Shown here: piece by piece, positions 17,988 through 28,045 of the stretch
Layout: the number at the start of each line of letters is the position of its first letter
Position numbering within the stretch: position 1 is the first letter of the stretch
Assembly (NCBI RefSeq): GCF_003056305.1
Contig: NZ_PYVX01000002.1
Coordinates: 1-64,000 of the forward strand
Source of the DNA: Halomonas denitrificans
GTDB taxonomy: Bacteria; Pseudomonadota; Gammaproteobacteria; Pseudomonadales; Halomonadaceae
Reading direction: 5' to 3'
Length of the DNA: 64,000 bases
Translations under genes and position numbers: made by a program
The notes under the pieces: generated by a model
What the model was told of the DNA's origin: nothing
The model's database searches: none
Seen by the model: only the letters and a program-made list of their open reading frames with translations

Positions 17988-18647
17988 TCAGGTCGTGCGG
18001 GGTGACGCCGGGTCGTCGTCCGGCGCCGCATAGCGCGCGAGGTGCCCTTCGATCACCGCCTCGATGTCGGCGAGGGTCGCCGCGTCGAAGGCCGCGATCC
18101 CCAGGCGGCGCAGCAGCGGCTCGCGGCCGATCAGGAAGAAGACGATCTGGCCGATCAGGGTGTGGGTCTCGAGGATCACCCGGCGATCGTCGACCGCCCG
18201 GTCGGTGAGCCGGGCGATCAGGCCGCCCAGGGTCGCCTGGACCAGGCCGAAGGCCTCGGCCTGGAGGATCTCGAAGGCCTCGCCGGGATGCACCTGTTCG
18301 CGCATCACCAGCAGCAGCCACCGGCGGCACTCCTCGTCCTCGGTGAAGGTGCGCACCATGCGCCGGGTGACGGCGCGCAGCGCGGCCAGGGCAGCGTCGC
18401 GCTCACCGGCGGGCGCCGGCACGTCGAGCGCCAGCCGCGTCCTCAGCTGCTCGGCGATATGGCGCGCCGCGGCGAGATAGAGCCCGCGCTTGTGGCCGAA
18501 GTGGTAGGCGATGGAGCCGATGTTGGCCTCCGCCGCCTCGGCCAGCTCGCGGGTGGTGGTGGCCTCGAAGCCGTATTCGCCGAACAGCCGGATGGCGGCC
18601 TGGATCAGCCGCTCGCGGGTATCGAGGGACGCGGAACGGAGCACCAT
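17988..18647 (-). CDS. TetR/AcrR-family regulator with CerR-type C-terminal domain
   Basis: A 219-aa one-component repressor. Residues 9-60 are the TetR helix-turn-helix (TRERLIQAAIRLFGEYGF, then TTRELAEAAEANIGSIAYHF). The C-terminal two thirds resemble the DUF1956/CerR ligand-binding domain. It starts only four bases after the stop of the RND pump gene, so it is the distal gene of the efflux operon. This placement suggests autoregulation through the palindrome at 22982-22997, upstream of the first gene. The inducing ligand is not predictable. Confidence 0.87.
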   Translation of the reverse strand: MVLRSASLDTRERLIQAAIRLFGEYGFEATTTRELAEAAEANIGSIAYHFGHKRGLYLAAARHIAEQLRTRLALDVPAPAGERDAALAALRAVTRRMVRTFTEDEECRRWLLLVMREQVHPGEAFEILQAEAFGLVQATLGGLIARLTDRAVDDRRVILETHTLIGQIVFFLIGREPLLRRLGIAAFDAATLADIEAVIEGHLARYAAPDDDPASPRTT

Positions 18648-18651
18648 GGCG

Positions 18652-21600
18652 TCAGCTCCTCCCCGCCGGGGCGCGGGTGTCGATGCCGAAGAACAGGGTG
18701 TAGAGCACCGGCACCACGCCCAGGCTCATCACGGTGCCGATCCCCAGGCCGAAGGCCATGGCCGCGGCCATGCCGTAGAACAGCGGGTCGCGGCCGAGGA
18801 TCAGCGGCAAAAAGCCCAGGATGGTGGTGATCGCCGACATCAGGATCGGCCGCAGGCGCCGGGCCGAGGCCTTGATCACGGCGTCGCGCCCGGAGAGCGC
18901 GGGGTCGGCGCGCTCGATGTCGATGCGGTCGATCAGCACGATGGCGTTGTTGATGATGATGCCGGCCAGGCTGTAGATGCCGAGCAGCACCATGAAGCCG
19001 AAGTTGGCGCGGGTGGCCAGCAGGCCCAGCGCCACGCCGACGATCACCAGCGGGATGGTGGCGACGATCACCAGTGGGCGCTTGAAGGAGTTGAACTGCC
19101 CCACCAGCAGGATGAAGATCAGCCCGAGGCACAGCGGCAGGTTGGCCTGCAGGGCGGCCTGCCCCTCCCGGGACTCCGCCACCACGCCGTCGAACTCGAT
19201 CCAGTGCCCCGGGGGCAGCGTGGCCTCCAGCTCGCGCAGCGCCGGCTCGAAGCGCGGCACCATGTCCTCGGCGGTGTAGTGGCGGTTGCGCCCCTCGACC
19301 GTGATGGTGCGCACCAGGTTCTCGCGGTCGATGCGGTAGTAGCCGCTGTCGAGGCGCACCTCGGCCACCTGGTTGAGGGGCACGCCCGCCCCGGGGGTGC
19401 CCAGCGGATAGACGATCAGCGACTTCAGCCGCTCGACGCTCTCGCGCTGGGCGTCGGCGTAGCGCATCACCACCGGGATGATGTCGTCGCCCTCGCGGTA
19501 GTGGCTGAGGCGGTAGCCGTCGATGGCGCCGGTGAGCGAGCGGGCGATGTCCTCGGAGCTGATGCCCGCGCTGCGCGCCCGGGCCTGGTCGACCTCGATG
19601 GTCAGCGACGGAATCCGCGCCTCCCAGCTCTGGCGCACGTCCCGGGCGCCGTCCAGGTCGCGCAGGATCGCCTCGGCCCGCTCGGCGGCGGCGAACAGCA
19701 CCTCCCGGTCCGGCCCCTTGACCTGCACCTTGAGCAGGGTGCTGTCGGAGGGGCCGAGGAACATCCGCGTGACCTGGGGCGAGAGGTCCGGGTGGCGGGT
19801 GGCGAGGAAGGTGCGGGTCGCCCGGATCACCGCCTCGACCCGCTCGCGGTCGGCGACGTTGAGCACCAGGAAGCCCTTGTTGGGCGCCGGGTCCAGCGGC
19901 GTGAGCGAGAGCACGAAGCGCGGCCCGCCGAAACCGGCGTAGGCGGCCACGCCGGTGACGTCGCCGGCGAGCGCCGGGGCCTCGAGCAGCGCGTCGCTCA
20001 GCGCCTGGACGCGCCGGCCGGTGAGGGTCTCGGCGATGTCCGAGGGGAAGTCGATGGTCACCAGCACCTGGTTGCGGTCGGAGTCGGGGAAGAACTTCTT
20101 GGGCACCCCCTGCATCATCGCCACCCCGACGACCAGCAGCAGGGCCATGGCGGCCAGGAACAGCCCCCGGTGGTGGAGCACCCCGGCGAGCCAGCGGCCG
20201 TAGCGCCGGGCGACCCAGCCGAAGGCGCGGTCGGAGAGCCGGGCCGCTCCATCTGGCTCGGCCGTGGCCGGCCGCTCGGCCGAGGGCGCCTTGAGGAAGC
20301 GGTGGCAGAGCGCCGGGGTGACCGTCATCGACAGGAACCAGGAGGTGAGCAGGGTGATGGCGATGACGATGGAGATCGAGCGGGTGTACTCGCCGGAGGC
20401 GTGCTCGGCGAGCATCAGCGGCAGGAACACCAGGATGGTGGTCAGGCTCGAGGAGAGCAGCGGCAGGGCGAGCTCGGCGCCGGTCTCGCGGATCGCCGCG
20501 TCGCGGTCGCTGCCGGCCTCCAGGCGGGTCTTGAAGTCCTCGGCGACGACGATGGCGTTGTCGACCAGCAGGCCCAGGGCGATCACCAGGGTGGCGAGGC
20601 TCGCCCGCTGCAGGGTCAGCTCGGCGAGCCCCATGATGGCCAGGGTCACCAGCATCACCGCGGGGATGATCGAGCCGACGATCAGCCCGGTGCGCAGGCC
20701 CAGGAAGAGGATCACCACCCCCAGCACGATGGCCAGCGTCTGCATGACGCTGGAGGTCACCCCGTAGACGGCGTTGGCCACCTGCTCGGGCTGGAAGGTC
20801 ATGATGTCGAGCCGGTAGCCGGCCGGCAGGGTGGGGCGGATCTCGTCCAGGCGCGCCTTGATGGCGCGGCCGACGTCCAGCACGCTCTCGCCCTCGAGCA
20901 TCGAGACGGCGAAGACGATCGCCGGCCGGCCGTTGAAGTAGGCGGGCCGGTCCGGGGGATCCTCGTAGCCGCGGCTGATCTCGCCCAGGTCGCGCAGGCG
21001 CAGGGTGCCGCCGTCGGGCAGGCGCAGCTCGGTGTCGCCCAGCGCCTCGAGGCTTGGGAACTCGCCGCTGACCTCCAGCGCCAGGCGCTGCTCGCCGGCC
21101 TCGAGGATGCCGCCGGGCGGGAAGATGTTGCGGCGCTGGATCTGGCCGGCCAGATCCCCGGGGGAGAGGCCGAGCTCGGCGAGGCGCGCCTCGGCGATGT
21201 CGATGAAGATGCGCTGCTCCTGCACGCCCAGCAGCTCGACCCGCTTGATGCCGGCGACCCCGTAGAGGCGGGTGCGGATGTGCTCGGCGATCTCCTGCTG
21301 CTCGGCCTGGGGGAAGTCGTCGGCGGTGAGCGCCGCGGTGACCACGGCGACGTCGCCGAAGTCGTCGTTGAGCACCGGGTCCCGGGTGCCGGCGGGCAGG
21401 TGGGGCCTCGCCGCCTCGACCTTCTGGCGCACCTCGTCCCAGATCTGCTCCAGGTCGAAGTAGCGGTCCTGGATCTCCACGTGGAGGATCGAGCGGCCGC
21501 GCATCGAGGTGGAGCGGATCCGCTCCACCTCGCCGATGGCGCGGATGCTCTCCTCCAGCGGCTTGGTGATGTTCTCCTCCACCTGGGCGGCCGGCAGGCC

Positions 21601-21756
21601 GGGGAAGTCGGTGGTGACCACGGCCTCGCGCACGGTGATCTCGGGATCCTCCCGGGCCGGCAGGGTGGCGTAGCTGTAGAGGCCGTAGAGCATGGCCACC
21701 AGGGTGGCCAGGTAGAGGACCGGGCGGCGCGTCAGGGCGAGCTGGCTCAGGTTCAT
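18652..21756 (-). CDS. RND efflux pump, inner membrane transporter
   Basis: A 1034-aa AcrB/MdtB-type resistance-nodulation-division transporter. It shows the duplicated layout: a first transmembrane helix (VLYLATLVAMLYGLYS), porter domains, and a membrane block with LLVDNAIVVAEDFKTRLEAG that carries the proton-relay aspartate. A second half repeats this with LLGIYSLAGIIINNAIVLID. The sequence is closer to the proteobacterial subgroup of small-operon RND pumps than to AcrB itself. It begins seven bases after the membrane fusion protein gene and is followed by the TetR gene. No outer membrane channel is encoded nearby, so a TolC-type protein from elsewhere is needed. Confidence 0.92.
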   Translation of the reverse strand: MNLSQLALTRRPVLYLATLVAMLYGLYSYATLPAREDPEITVREAVVTTDFPGLPAAQVEENITKPLEESIRAIGEVERIRSTSMRGRSILHVEIQDRYFDLEQIWDEVRQKVEAARPHLPAGTRDPVLNDDFGDVAVVTAALTADDFPQAEQQEIAEHIRTRLYGVAGIKRVELLGVQEQRIFIDIAEARLAELGLSPGDLAGQIQRRNIFPPGGILEAGEQRLALEVSGEFPSLEALGDTELRLPDGGTLRLRDLGEISRGYEDPPDRPAYFNGRPAIVFAVSMLEGESVLDVGRAIKARLDEIRPTLPAGYRLDIMTFQPEQVANAVYGVTSSVMQTLAIVLGVVILFLGLRTGLIVGSIIPAVMLVTLAIMGLAELTLQRASLATLVIALGLLVDNAIVVAEDFKTRLEAGSDRDAAIRETGAELALPLLSSSLTTILVFLPLMLAEHASGEYTRSISIVIAITLLTSWFLSMTVTPALCHRFLKAPSAERPATAEPDGAARLSDRAFGWVARRYGRWLAGVLHHRGLFLAAMALLLVVGVAMMQGVPKKFFPDSDRNQVLVTIDFPSDIAETLTGRRVQALSDALLEAPALAGDVTGVAAYAGFGGPRFVLSLTPLDPAPNKGFLVLNVADRERVEAVIRATRTFLATRHPDLSPQVTRMFLGPSDSTLLKVQVKGPDREVLFAAAERAEAILRDLDGARDVRQSWEARIPSLTIEVDQARARSAGISSEDIARSLTGAIDGYRLSHYREGDDIIPVVMRYADAQRESVERLKSLIVYPLGTPGAGVPLNQVAEVRLDSGYYRIDRENLVRTITVEGRNRHYTAEDMVPRFEPALRELEATLPPGHWIEFDGVVAESREGQAALQANLPLCLGLIFILLVGQFNSFKRPLVIVATIPLVIVGVALGLLATRANFGFMVLLGIYSLAGIIINNAIVLIDRIDIERADPALSGRDAVIKASARRLRPILMSAITTILGFLPLILGRDPLFYGMAAAMAFGLGIGTVMSLGVVPVLYTLFFGIDTRAPAGRS

Positions 21757-21763
21757 GGCGGCC

Positions 21764-22921
21764 TCAGTGGTAGCGCTCGGGGCCGTGGCCGAGCAGGCTC
21801 ACGGTCTGGCCGGGGCGCACGAACTCCACGCCGCGGGCCACGATGCGCTCGCCCGGGGCCAGTGCGCCGCGCACGCTGGCCCGGCCCTCGCCCAGGCTGA
21901 CCACCTCCACCGCGACGCGCTCGAGGATCCCCTCCGCGGTGATGCGCAGCACATGGGCGTGGCGGAGGCCGTCGCCCTCGCCGCTCTCCTCGCCATCGCC
22001 TTCGCGATCGAACCCCAGGGCGGTCATCGGCACCGGCAGGGCCCCGTCGCCCTCGGTCGCGCGCGGGTCCAGCGATAGCTCGACCCGGGCGGTCATGCCC
22101 GAGCGCAGGCCGGGAGGCGGCGCGTCCACGCCGAGGATCACCGGGTAGTCGTTGGAGGAGCGGGGCTGGGTGCCGAGGTGGCGCAGGGTGGCCGCGCTCT
22201 CGGCGTTGCCCAGGGCGGGCAGGAGCACGCGGTGGGTCGAGCCCGGCGCCAGGGCGTCGACCAGCGTCTCGGGCACGCTGGTCTCGACCTCGAAGCCCTC
22301 CCGGTCGGAGATCACCTCGAGCACCGGCTGGCCGGCGGCGACCCGCTCGGCGGGCTCGGCCCGGCGCCGGCTCACCGAGCCGTCGAAGGGGGCCGCGAGG
22401 CGGGTCAGCGTCAGGTCGCGTTCGGCAAGCGCCAGGGCGGCCCGGGCCGAGGCCAGGCGGGACTCGGCGGTGCCCAGGGCGGCCCGGGCGGCGTCTAGGC
22501 GCGTCTGGCTGACATAGCCCTTGTCGGCGAGGCTGGCCTGGCGGCGGTAGTCCTCGCGCTTCTCGCGCAGCACTGCCTCGGCCTCCTGCCGCTCGGCGCG
22601 GCGCTGGTCGGCCACCAGGCGATAGCGGGCGGCGTCGAGCTCGGCGAGCACCTCGCCGGCGGCGAAGCGCTCGCCGACCTCCAGGGGCAGCCGGTCGAGC
22701 TCGCCGGGGATCTCGAAGCTCAGCGCGGTGCGCTCGGCGGCCGTGATCCGGCCCGAGAGGCGGGTGATGGCGGCGCCGTTGCCCGCCTCGATGACGTGGC
22801 TGTCGACCACGATGGGCGGCGGCTCGGCGGGCGGGCCGGCCTCCGGCGAGCAGCCGGTGACGAGCCACGAGAGGCCGGCCAGCAGCACGCAGAGGGCCGA
22901 CAGGCGGCGGGGGAGCGGCAT
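21764..22921 (-). CDS. RND efflux membrane fusion lipoprotein
   Basis: A periplasmic adaptor of 385 aa. The N-terminus is a lipoprotein signal peptide with lipobox VTGC (Cys24). A coiled-coil hairpin covers roughly residues 95-170 (LVADQRRAERQEAEAVLREK and DKGYVSQTRLDAARAALGTA), flanked by barrel-sandwich halves. The chosen ATG at 22921 has GAGGA six bases upstream; two earlier in-frame ATGs (22927, 22951) are less well placed. It is the first gene of the efflux operon, and the palindrome 61-76 bases upstream is its likely operator. Confidence 0.88.
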   Translation of the reverse strand: MPLPRRLSALCVLLAGLSWLVTGCSPEAGPPAEPPPIVVDSHVIEAGNGAAITRLSGRITAAERTALSFEIPGELDRLPLEVGERFAAGEVLAELDAARYRLVADQRRAERQEAEAVLREKREDYRRQASLADKGYVSQTRLDAARAALGTAESRLASARAALALAERDLTLTRLAAPFDGSVSRRRAEPAERVAAGQPVLEVISDREGFEVETSVPETLVDALAPGSTHRVLLPALGNAESAATLRHLGTQPRSSNDYPVILGVDAPPPGLRSGMTARVELSLDPRATEGDGALPVPMTALGFDREGDGEESGEGDGLRHAHVLRITAEGILERVAVEVVSLGEGRASVRGALAPGERIVARGVEFVRPGQTVSLLGHGPERYH

Positions 22922-22981
22922 GGGCATTCCTCGACGGCAAGCGATGGGCATCGGGCACGCCCGAGGCCAAGCCGCAGTGTA

Positions 22982-22997
22982 TTAATCAGCTGATTAA
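22982..22997. promoter_or_regulatory. Perfect 16-bp palindrome, likely TetR operator
   Basis: TTAATCAGCTGATTAA is a perfect inverted repeat with no spacer, in an A/T-rich spot within GC-rich DNA. It lies upstream of the membrane fusion protein gene, where its promoter should be. The last regulator gene in this operon encodes a TetR-family protein, and operators of that family are usually short palindromes of this kind. The match of regulator and site is inferred. Confidence 0.7.
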
Positions 22998-23024
22998 ATC
23001 GCAACGGCGCCCGGCGCCGGCGGC

Positions 23025-24053
23025 TCAGTGCGCCGAGGAGGCCGCCCAGATGTTGACGCCGCCCTCCACCGCGTAGCGGTCGATCTCGGCGAGCTCCTCG
23101 TCGCTGAAGGCCGGCCCCGAGAGGGCGCCCACGCTGTCGATCACCTGCTCGGGCCGGCTGGCGCCGATCAGCGCCGAGGTCACCCGGCCGTCGCGCAGCG
23201 TCCAGGCGATGGCCATCTGGGCGAGGGTCTGGCCGCGCCGCCGGGCGATCTCGTTGAGCGCCCGCACCCGTTCGAGGTTCTCCGGCGAGAGGTGGTCATC
23301 GTTGAGCGCCTTGCCCCGCACCCGGCGGCTGTCCTCGGGGATGCCGTCCAGGTACTTGTCGGTCAGCAGGCCCTGGGCCAGCGGCGAGAAGACGATCGAG
23401 CCCATGCCAAGATCATCGAGGGTGTCGAGCAGGCCGTCGTTCTCGATCCAGCGGTTGACCAGCGAGTAGCTGGGCTGGTGGATCAGGCAGGGGGTGCCCA
23501 GCGAGCGCAGGATCTCGACCGCCTCACGGGTGCGCTGGGCATTGTAGGAGGAGATGCCGGCATAGAGCGCCTTGCCCTGGCGCACCGCCTGGTCCAGCGC
23601 ACCCATGGTCTCCTCCAGCGGGGTCTCGGGGTCGAAGCGGTGGGAGTAGAAGATGTCGACGAAGTCGATGCCCAGCCGCTCGAGGCTGCGATCGAGGCTC
23701 GAGAGCAGGTACTTGCGGCTGCCCCACTCGCCGTAGGGCCCGGGGTGCATGCGGTAGCCGGCCTTGGTGGAGATCACCAGCTCGTCGCGGTAGCCGGCGA
23801 AGTCGCTGGCGAGGATGCGCCCGAACAGCGTCTCGGCGCTGCCCGGCGGCGGGCCGTAGTTGTTGGCCAGGTCGAAGTGGGTGATGCCGTGATCGAAGGC
23901 GGTGCGGCAGATCGCCCGGGCATTGTCGAGGCTCGCGGTCTCGCCGAAGTTCTGCCACAGCCCCAGCGACAGGGCCGGCAGCTTCAGGCCGCTGCGTCCG
24001 CAGCGGTGGTAGGGCATGCGCTCGTAGCGCTCGTCCGCGGGGGTGTAGGGCAT
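23025..24053 (-). CDS. Aldo/keto reductase (YghZ-like)
   Basis: A 342-aa NADPH-dependent TIM-barrel oxidoreductase most like E. coli YghZ (L-glyceraldehyde 3-phosphate reductase, AKR14). The catalytic tetrad can be followed: Asp and Tyr in THFDLANNYGPPPGSAE, Lys in VISTKAGYRMHPGPYG and His in FYSHRFDPETP. YghZ-type proteins detoxify methylglyoxal and similar aldehydes. The start at 24053 has AGGAG eight bases upstream; a longer in-frame start at 24116 would add an odd leader. Confidence 0.85.
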   Translation of the reverse strand: MPYTPADERYERMPYHRCGRSGLKLPALSLGLWQNFGETASLDNARAICRTAFDHGITHFDLANNYGPPPGSAETLFGRILASDFAGYRDELVISTKAGYRMHPGPYGEWGSRKYLLSSLDRSLERLGIDFVDIFYSHRFDPETPLEETMGALDQAVRQGKALYAGISSYNAQRTREAVEILRSLGTPCLIHQPSYSLVNRWIENDGLLDTLDDLGMGSIVFSPLAQGLLTDKYLDGIPEDSRRVRGKALNDDHLSPENLERVRALNEIARRRGQTLAQMAIAWTLRDGRVTSALIGASRPEQVIDSVGALSGPAFSDEELAEIDRYAVEGGVNIWAASSAH

Positions 24054-24112
24054 GGGGATCTCCTGGTGAATGATCGTTGCGCCCGTTCGGGGAACGGGCG
24101 GGGCCATGGGCG

Positions 24113-25804
<1,692 letters not shown>

Positions 25805-25874
25805 GCAGTGAATCGCCTCTCGCTCATGTGACTCTGGCGATTCACGCTGCCGCAAGCCGTGGAGGATGTCCACG

Positions 25875-25903
25875 AAAAAGCGCCGCCGGCAAGCCGGCAG
25901 GCG
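25875..25903 (-). terminator. Rho-independent terminator, minus strand
   Basis: CGCC(T)GCCGG pairs with CCGGCGGCG around a CTTG loop, followed on the minus strand by five Ts. It separates the small gene at 25988-26308 from the diguanylate cyclase gene. Confidence 0.65.
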
Positions 25904-25934
25904 AACGCTTCGGCATTTGATCGAGCATGCTGCC

Positions 25935-25969
25935 GCCTTCGGTGCGGGCCTGCGTCCCGCGCCGAAGGC
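25935..25969. terminator. Strong hairpin, additional termination element
   Basis: GCCTTCGG at 25935-25942 pairs with CCGAAGGC at 25962-25969, extended by GCGGG/CCCGC inside with one mismatch. There is no T-run. It lies directly after the 106-aa gene and may protect or end its transcript. Confidence 0.4.
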
Positions 25970-25987
25970 GGTGTGGGGTGAAGGCTC

Positions 25988-26308
25988 CTAGCGGGGGCCG
26001 TGCGAGTGCCGACCGGCACCGGTTGGCCGGCGAATGAAGCGCACCGGCGGGTGGAGCCGGTCCTCCCCGGTGGCCCGCTCCGGGGCCGGACGCACCTGCC
26101 AGCCGCGGCGGGTCGCCCAGGCCTTGAGCTCCCGGTAGTCGAGCAGCGGATGTTGTCGGGGGGAGGGGGAGGGAGCAGGAAAGGCGTTGGCGAGATGGGG
26201 ATAGCGGGCCAGGGCATCGGCGCCGTCATGGGCGCTCAGGGCGCGATCCAGGGCGGTCTGCCAGGCTCTGGCGTTTCGATGAATGCTATTGCCTTGAGTT
26301 GTATGCAT
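25988..26308 (-). CDS. Uncharacterised 106-aa basic protein
   Basis: The product has no family I recognise. The first half (RNARAWQTALDRALSAHDGA) looks helical, a PAPSPSPRQ linker follows, and the second half is rich in Arg and Trp (LLDYRELKAWATRRGWQVRP). There are no membrane segments, cysteines or signal peptide. AGAGGG lies eight bases before the ATG, and two hairpins, one with a T-run, follow the stop. Together these support a real transcription unit. It may be lineage-restricted. Confidence 0.5.
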   Translation of the reverse strand: MHTTQGNSIHRNARAWQTALDRALSAHDGADALARYPHLANAFPAPSPSPRQHPLLDYRELKAWATRRGWQVRPAPERATGEDRLHPPVRFIRRPTGAGRHSHGPR

Positions 26309-26373
26309 TGGATTGCCCTCTTTAAGAGCTATGGCCCTGCATTATGTAACTACCAAGAGGCTCTAATAGCTCG

Positions 26374-26405
26374 AAAAAAGGGGCATCCCCTGGTGGGGAG
26401 CCCCT
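26374..26405 (-). terminator. Rho-independent terminator for the 37-aa gene
   Basis: On the minus strand AGGGGC and TCCCC pair with GGGGA and GCCCCT around an ACCA loop, followed by six Ts. It starts eight bases past the stop of the small gene at 26413-26526. Confidence 0.75.
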
Positions 26406-26412
26406 GTAACTG

Positions 26413-26526
26413 TCAGTTGGGAGTCGAGCGGTAATGCTCAGGAACGCGGACTTTTTTACCGTTTTGGTCGGTCCTTGTGTGCGCAGGCACATGGACCTTT
26501 TTTTTGCCAGAATCGGTTTTAGCCAT
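26413..26526 (-). CDS. Small basic 37-aa protein, unknown
   Basis: The frame encodes MAKTDSGKKKVHVPAHTRTD then QNGKKVRVPEHYRSTPN. It is strongly basic and contains the near-repeat VHVPAH/VRVPEH. AGAGGA lies nine bases upstream of the ATG and a good intrinsic terminator follows the stop, so it has the full signals of a monocistronic gene. I cannot assign a function; nucleic-acid binding would be compatible with the charge, which is only a guess. Its codon use is less GC-biased than that of neighbours. Confidence 0.6.
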   Translation of the reverse strand: MAKTDSGKKKVHVPAHTRTDQNGKKVRVPEHYRSTPN

Positions 26527-26558
26527 GGCTAATATCCTCTGTCTATGAGGCGGCCAAC

Positions 26559-26587
26559 TTGACCTTGGCTAACCTAGAGAGGACAAT
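26559..26587 (+). promoter_or_regulatory. Candidate sigma-70 promoter
   Basis: TTGACC (26559-26564), a 17-base spacer and GACAAT (26582-26587) resemble -35 and -10 elements. No protein-coding frame follows before the terminator at 26653-26683. Confidence 0.4.
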
Positions 26588-26593
26588 CTCTCC

Positions 26594-26683
26594 GCTTTTG
26601 GTAGCTAGCCTACCCGAGCCTTCAGGGGTGGCCACACGCCCTGACGCTCAAGACGCCCGAAGTTGCCGCTTCGGGCGTTTTTT
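26594..26683 (+). ncRNA. Candidate small RNA, about 90 nt
   Basis: Starting from the candidate promoter at 26559-26587, a transcript would begin near 26594 and end in the intrinsic terminator at 26653-26683. An upstream hairpin can form from TCAGGGGTG and CACGCCCTGA. No open frame fits. The arrangement of promoter, short structured body and U-tailed terminator is that of a trans-acting sRNA. It does not match tmRNA, 6S or 4.5S sequences. The exact 5' end is a guess. Confidence 0.35.
26653..26683 (+). terminator. Rho-independent terminator, plus strand
   Basis: ACGCCCGAAG (26653-26662) pairs perfectly with CTTCGGGCGT (26669-26678) over a six-base loop and is followed by six Ts. No plus-strand protein gene lies upstream. 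On the other strand it is 39 bases past the end of nrdB. Confidence 0.8.
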
Positions 26684-26721
26684 ATTGGCCCTTGTTTAGT
26701 ACAAGGGCCAAATTCTTCCTA

Positions 26722-27960
26722 TCAATCCCAGCTCAGCGCGCCGCCCACCTGGTACTCGGTGACGCGGGTCTCGAAGAAGTTCTTCTCCTTGCGCAGGTCG
26801 ATGATCTCGCTCATCCACGGGAAGGGGTTCTTCGCGCCGGGGAACTGCTCCTTCAGGCCGATCTGGGCCAGGCGACGGTTGCAGATGAAGTGGAGGTACT
26901 CCTCCATGATCGCCGCGTTCATGCCCAGCACGCCGCGCGGCATGGTGTCGCGGGCGTAGGCGATCTCGAGCTCGGTGCCCTCGAGGATCATCTGGGTCAC
27001 CTCGTCCTGGAACTCGGCCGTCCACAGCTGCGGGTTCTCGATCTTGATCTGGTTGATCATGTCCACGCCGAAGTTCAGGTGCATGGACTCGTCGCGCAGG
27101 ATGTACTGGAACTGCTCGGCGACGCCGGTCATCTTGTTGCGCCGACCCATGGAGAGGATCTGGCTGAAGCCGCAGTAGAAGAAGATGCCCTCGGTGACGC
27201 AGTAGAAGGCGATCAGGTTGCGCAGCAGCTCCTGGTCGGTCTCCGTGGTGCCGGTCTGGAAGTCCGGGCGCGCCAGCGACTGGGTGTGCTTGAGGCTCCA
27301 GGCCGACTTGGCGGCGACGGAGGGCACCTCGCGGTACATGTTGAAGACTTCGCCTTCGTCCATGCCCAGCGACTCCACGCAGTACTGGTAGGCGTGGGTG
27401 TGGATCGCCTCCTCGAAGGCCTGGCGCAGCAGGTACTGGCGGCACTCGGGGTTGGTGATCAGGCGGTAGAGGGCCAGCACCAGGTTGTTGGCGACCAGCG
27501 AGTCCGCGGTGGAGAAGTAGCCCAGGCTGCGCTCGACGATGCGCCGCTCGTCCGCGGTGAGGCCTTCGGCGCTCTTCCACAGGGCGATGTCGGCGTTCAT
27601 GTTCACTTCCTGGGGCATCCAGTGGTTGGCGCTGCCGTCCAGGTACTTCTGCCAGGCCCACTCGTACTTGAAGGGCACCAGCTGGTTGAGGTCGGCGCGC
27701 GCGTTGATCATCTGCTTGTCGTCGACCTCGATGCGCGCCGCGCCCATCTCGAGCTCCTCGAGGCCGGCGGCCACGTCGAGCTCCTCCAGGGAGCGCTTGG
27801 CGCGGGCCACGCGGTCCTCGTCGGCCGCGCGGTAGCTGCCGGCGCTCTCCGCCACGGCTGCCGGGGCGGGCTCGGGCGCCGGGGCCGGCGCGGGCTGGGC
27901 CGCGGCCGGCTGTTCGGCGACCGCGGTATCGTCTTCGTGAAACTCGTCCCAGTTCAGCAT
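26722..27960 (-). CDS. nrdB: Ribonucleoside-diphosphate reductase, beta subunit (class Ia)
   Basis: The 412-aa radical-generating subunit, which makes the tyrosyl radical used by NrdA to reduce ribonucleotides. The di-iron site can be followed: likely Glu118 in WMPQEVNM, Glu184 and His187 in [10 protein letters not shown], and a later Glu/His pair in [10 protein letters not shown]. Tyr191 occupies the radical position, so this is a tyrosyl-radical enzyme and not the Chlamydia-type Mn/Fe form with Phe there. Residues 13-40 form an Ala/Pro-rich linker not needed for catalysis. It starts 85 bases after nrdA and is probably co-transcribed with it. Confidence 0.95.
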   Translation of the reverse strand: MLNWDEFHEDDTAVAEQPAAAQPAPAPAPEPAPAAVAESAGSYRAADEDRVARAKRSLEELDVAAGLEELEMGAARIEVDDKQMINARADLNQLVPFKYEWAWQKYLDGSANHWMPQEVNMNADIALWKSAEGLTADERRIVERSLGYFSTADSLVANNLVLALYRLITNPECRQYLLRQAFEEAIHTHAYQYCVESLGMDEGEVFNMYREVPSVAAKSAWSLKHTQSLARPDFQTGTTETDQELLRNLIAFYCVTEGIFFYCGFSQILSMGRRNKMTGVAEQFQYILRDESMHLNFGVDMINQIKIENPQLWTAEFQDEVTQMILEGTELEIAYARDTMPRGVLGMNAAIMEEYLHFICNRRLAQIGLKEQFPGAKNPFPWMSEIIDLRKEKNFFETRVTEYQVGGALSWD

Positions 27961-28045
27961 GTCGTGTTCCTCGATGTGTCGTGGGGCCGGAAGGCCGGCG
28001 TGGCCTTCCGGGCTTGTCAGGGGGATCGGCGCGGGCGCCGCGGCG

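Noticed and set aside
18511..21900. Plus-strand open frame of more than 1100 codons opposite the RND pump
   Set aside because: It mirrors the reverse of the pump sequence (repeated GDVAG and HHRHD patterns) and has no domain of its own.
26594..26683. tmRNA, 6S or 4.5S RNA at the candidate sRNA
   Set aside because: The sequence lacks the conserved ends and loops of these RNAs, and the size is too short for tmRNA and 6S.
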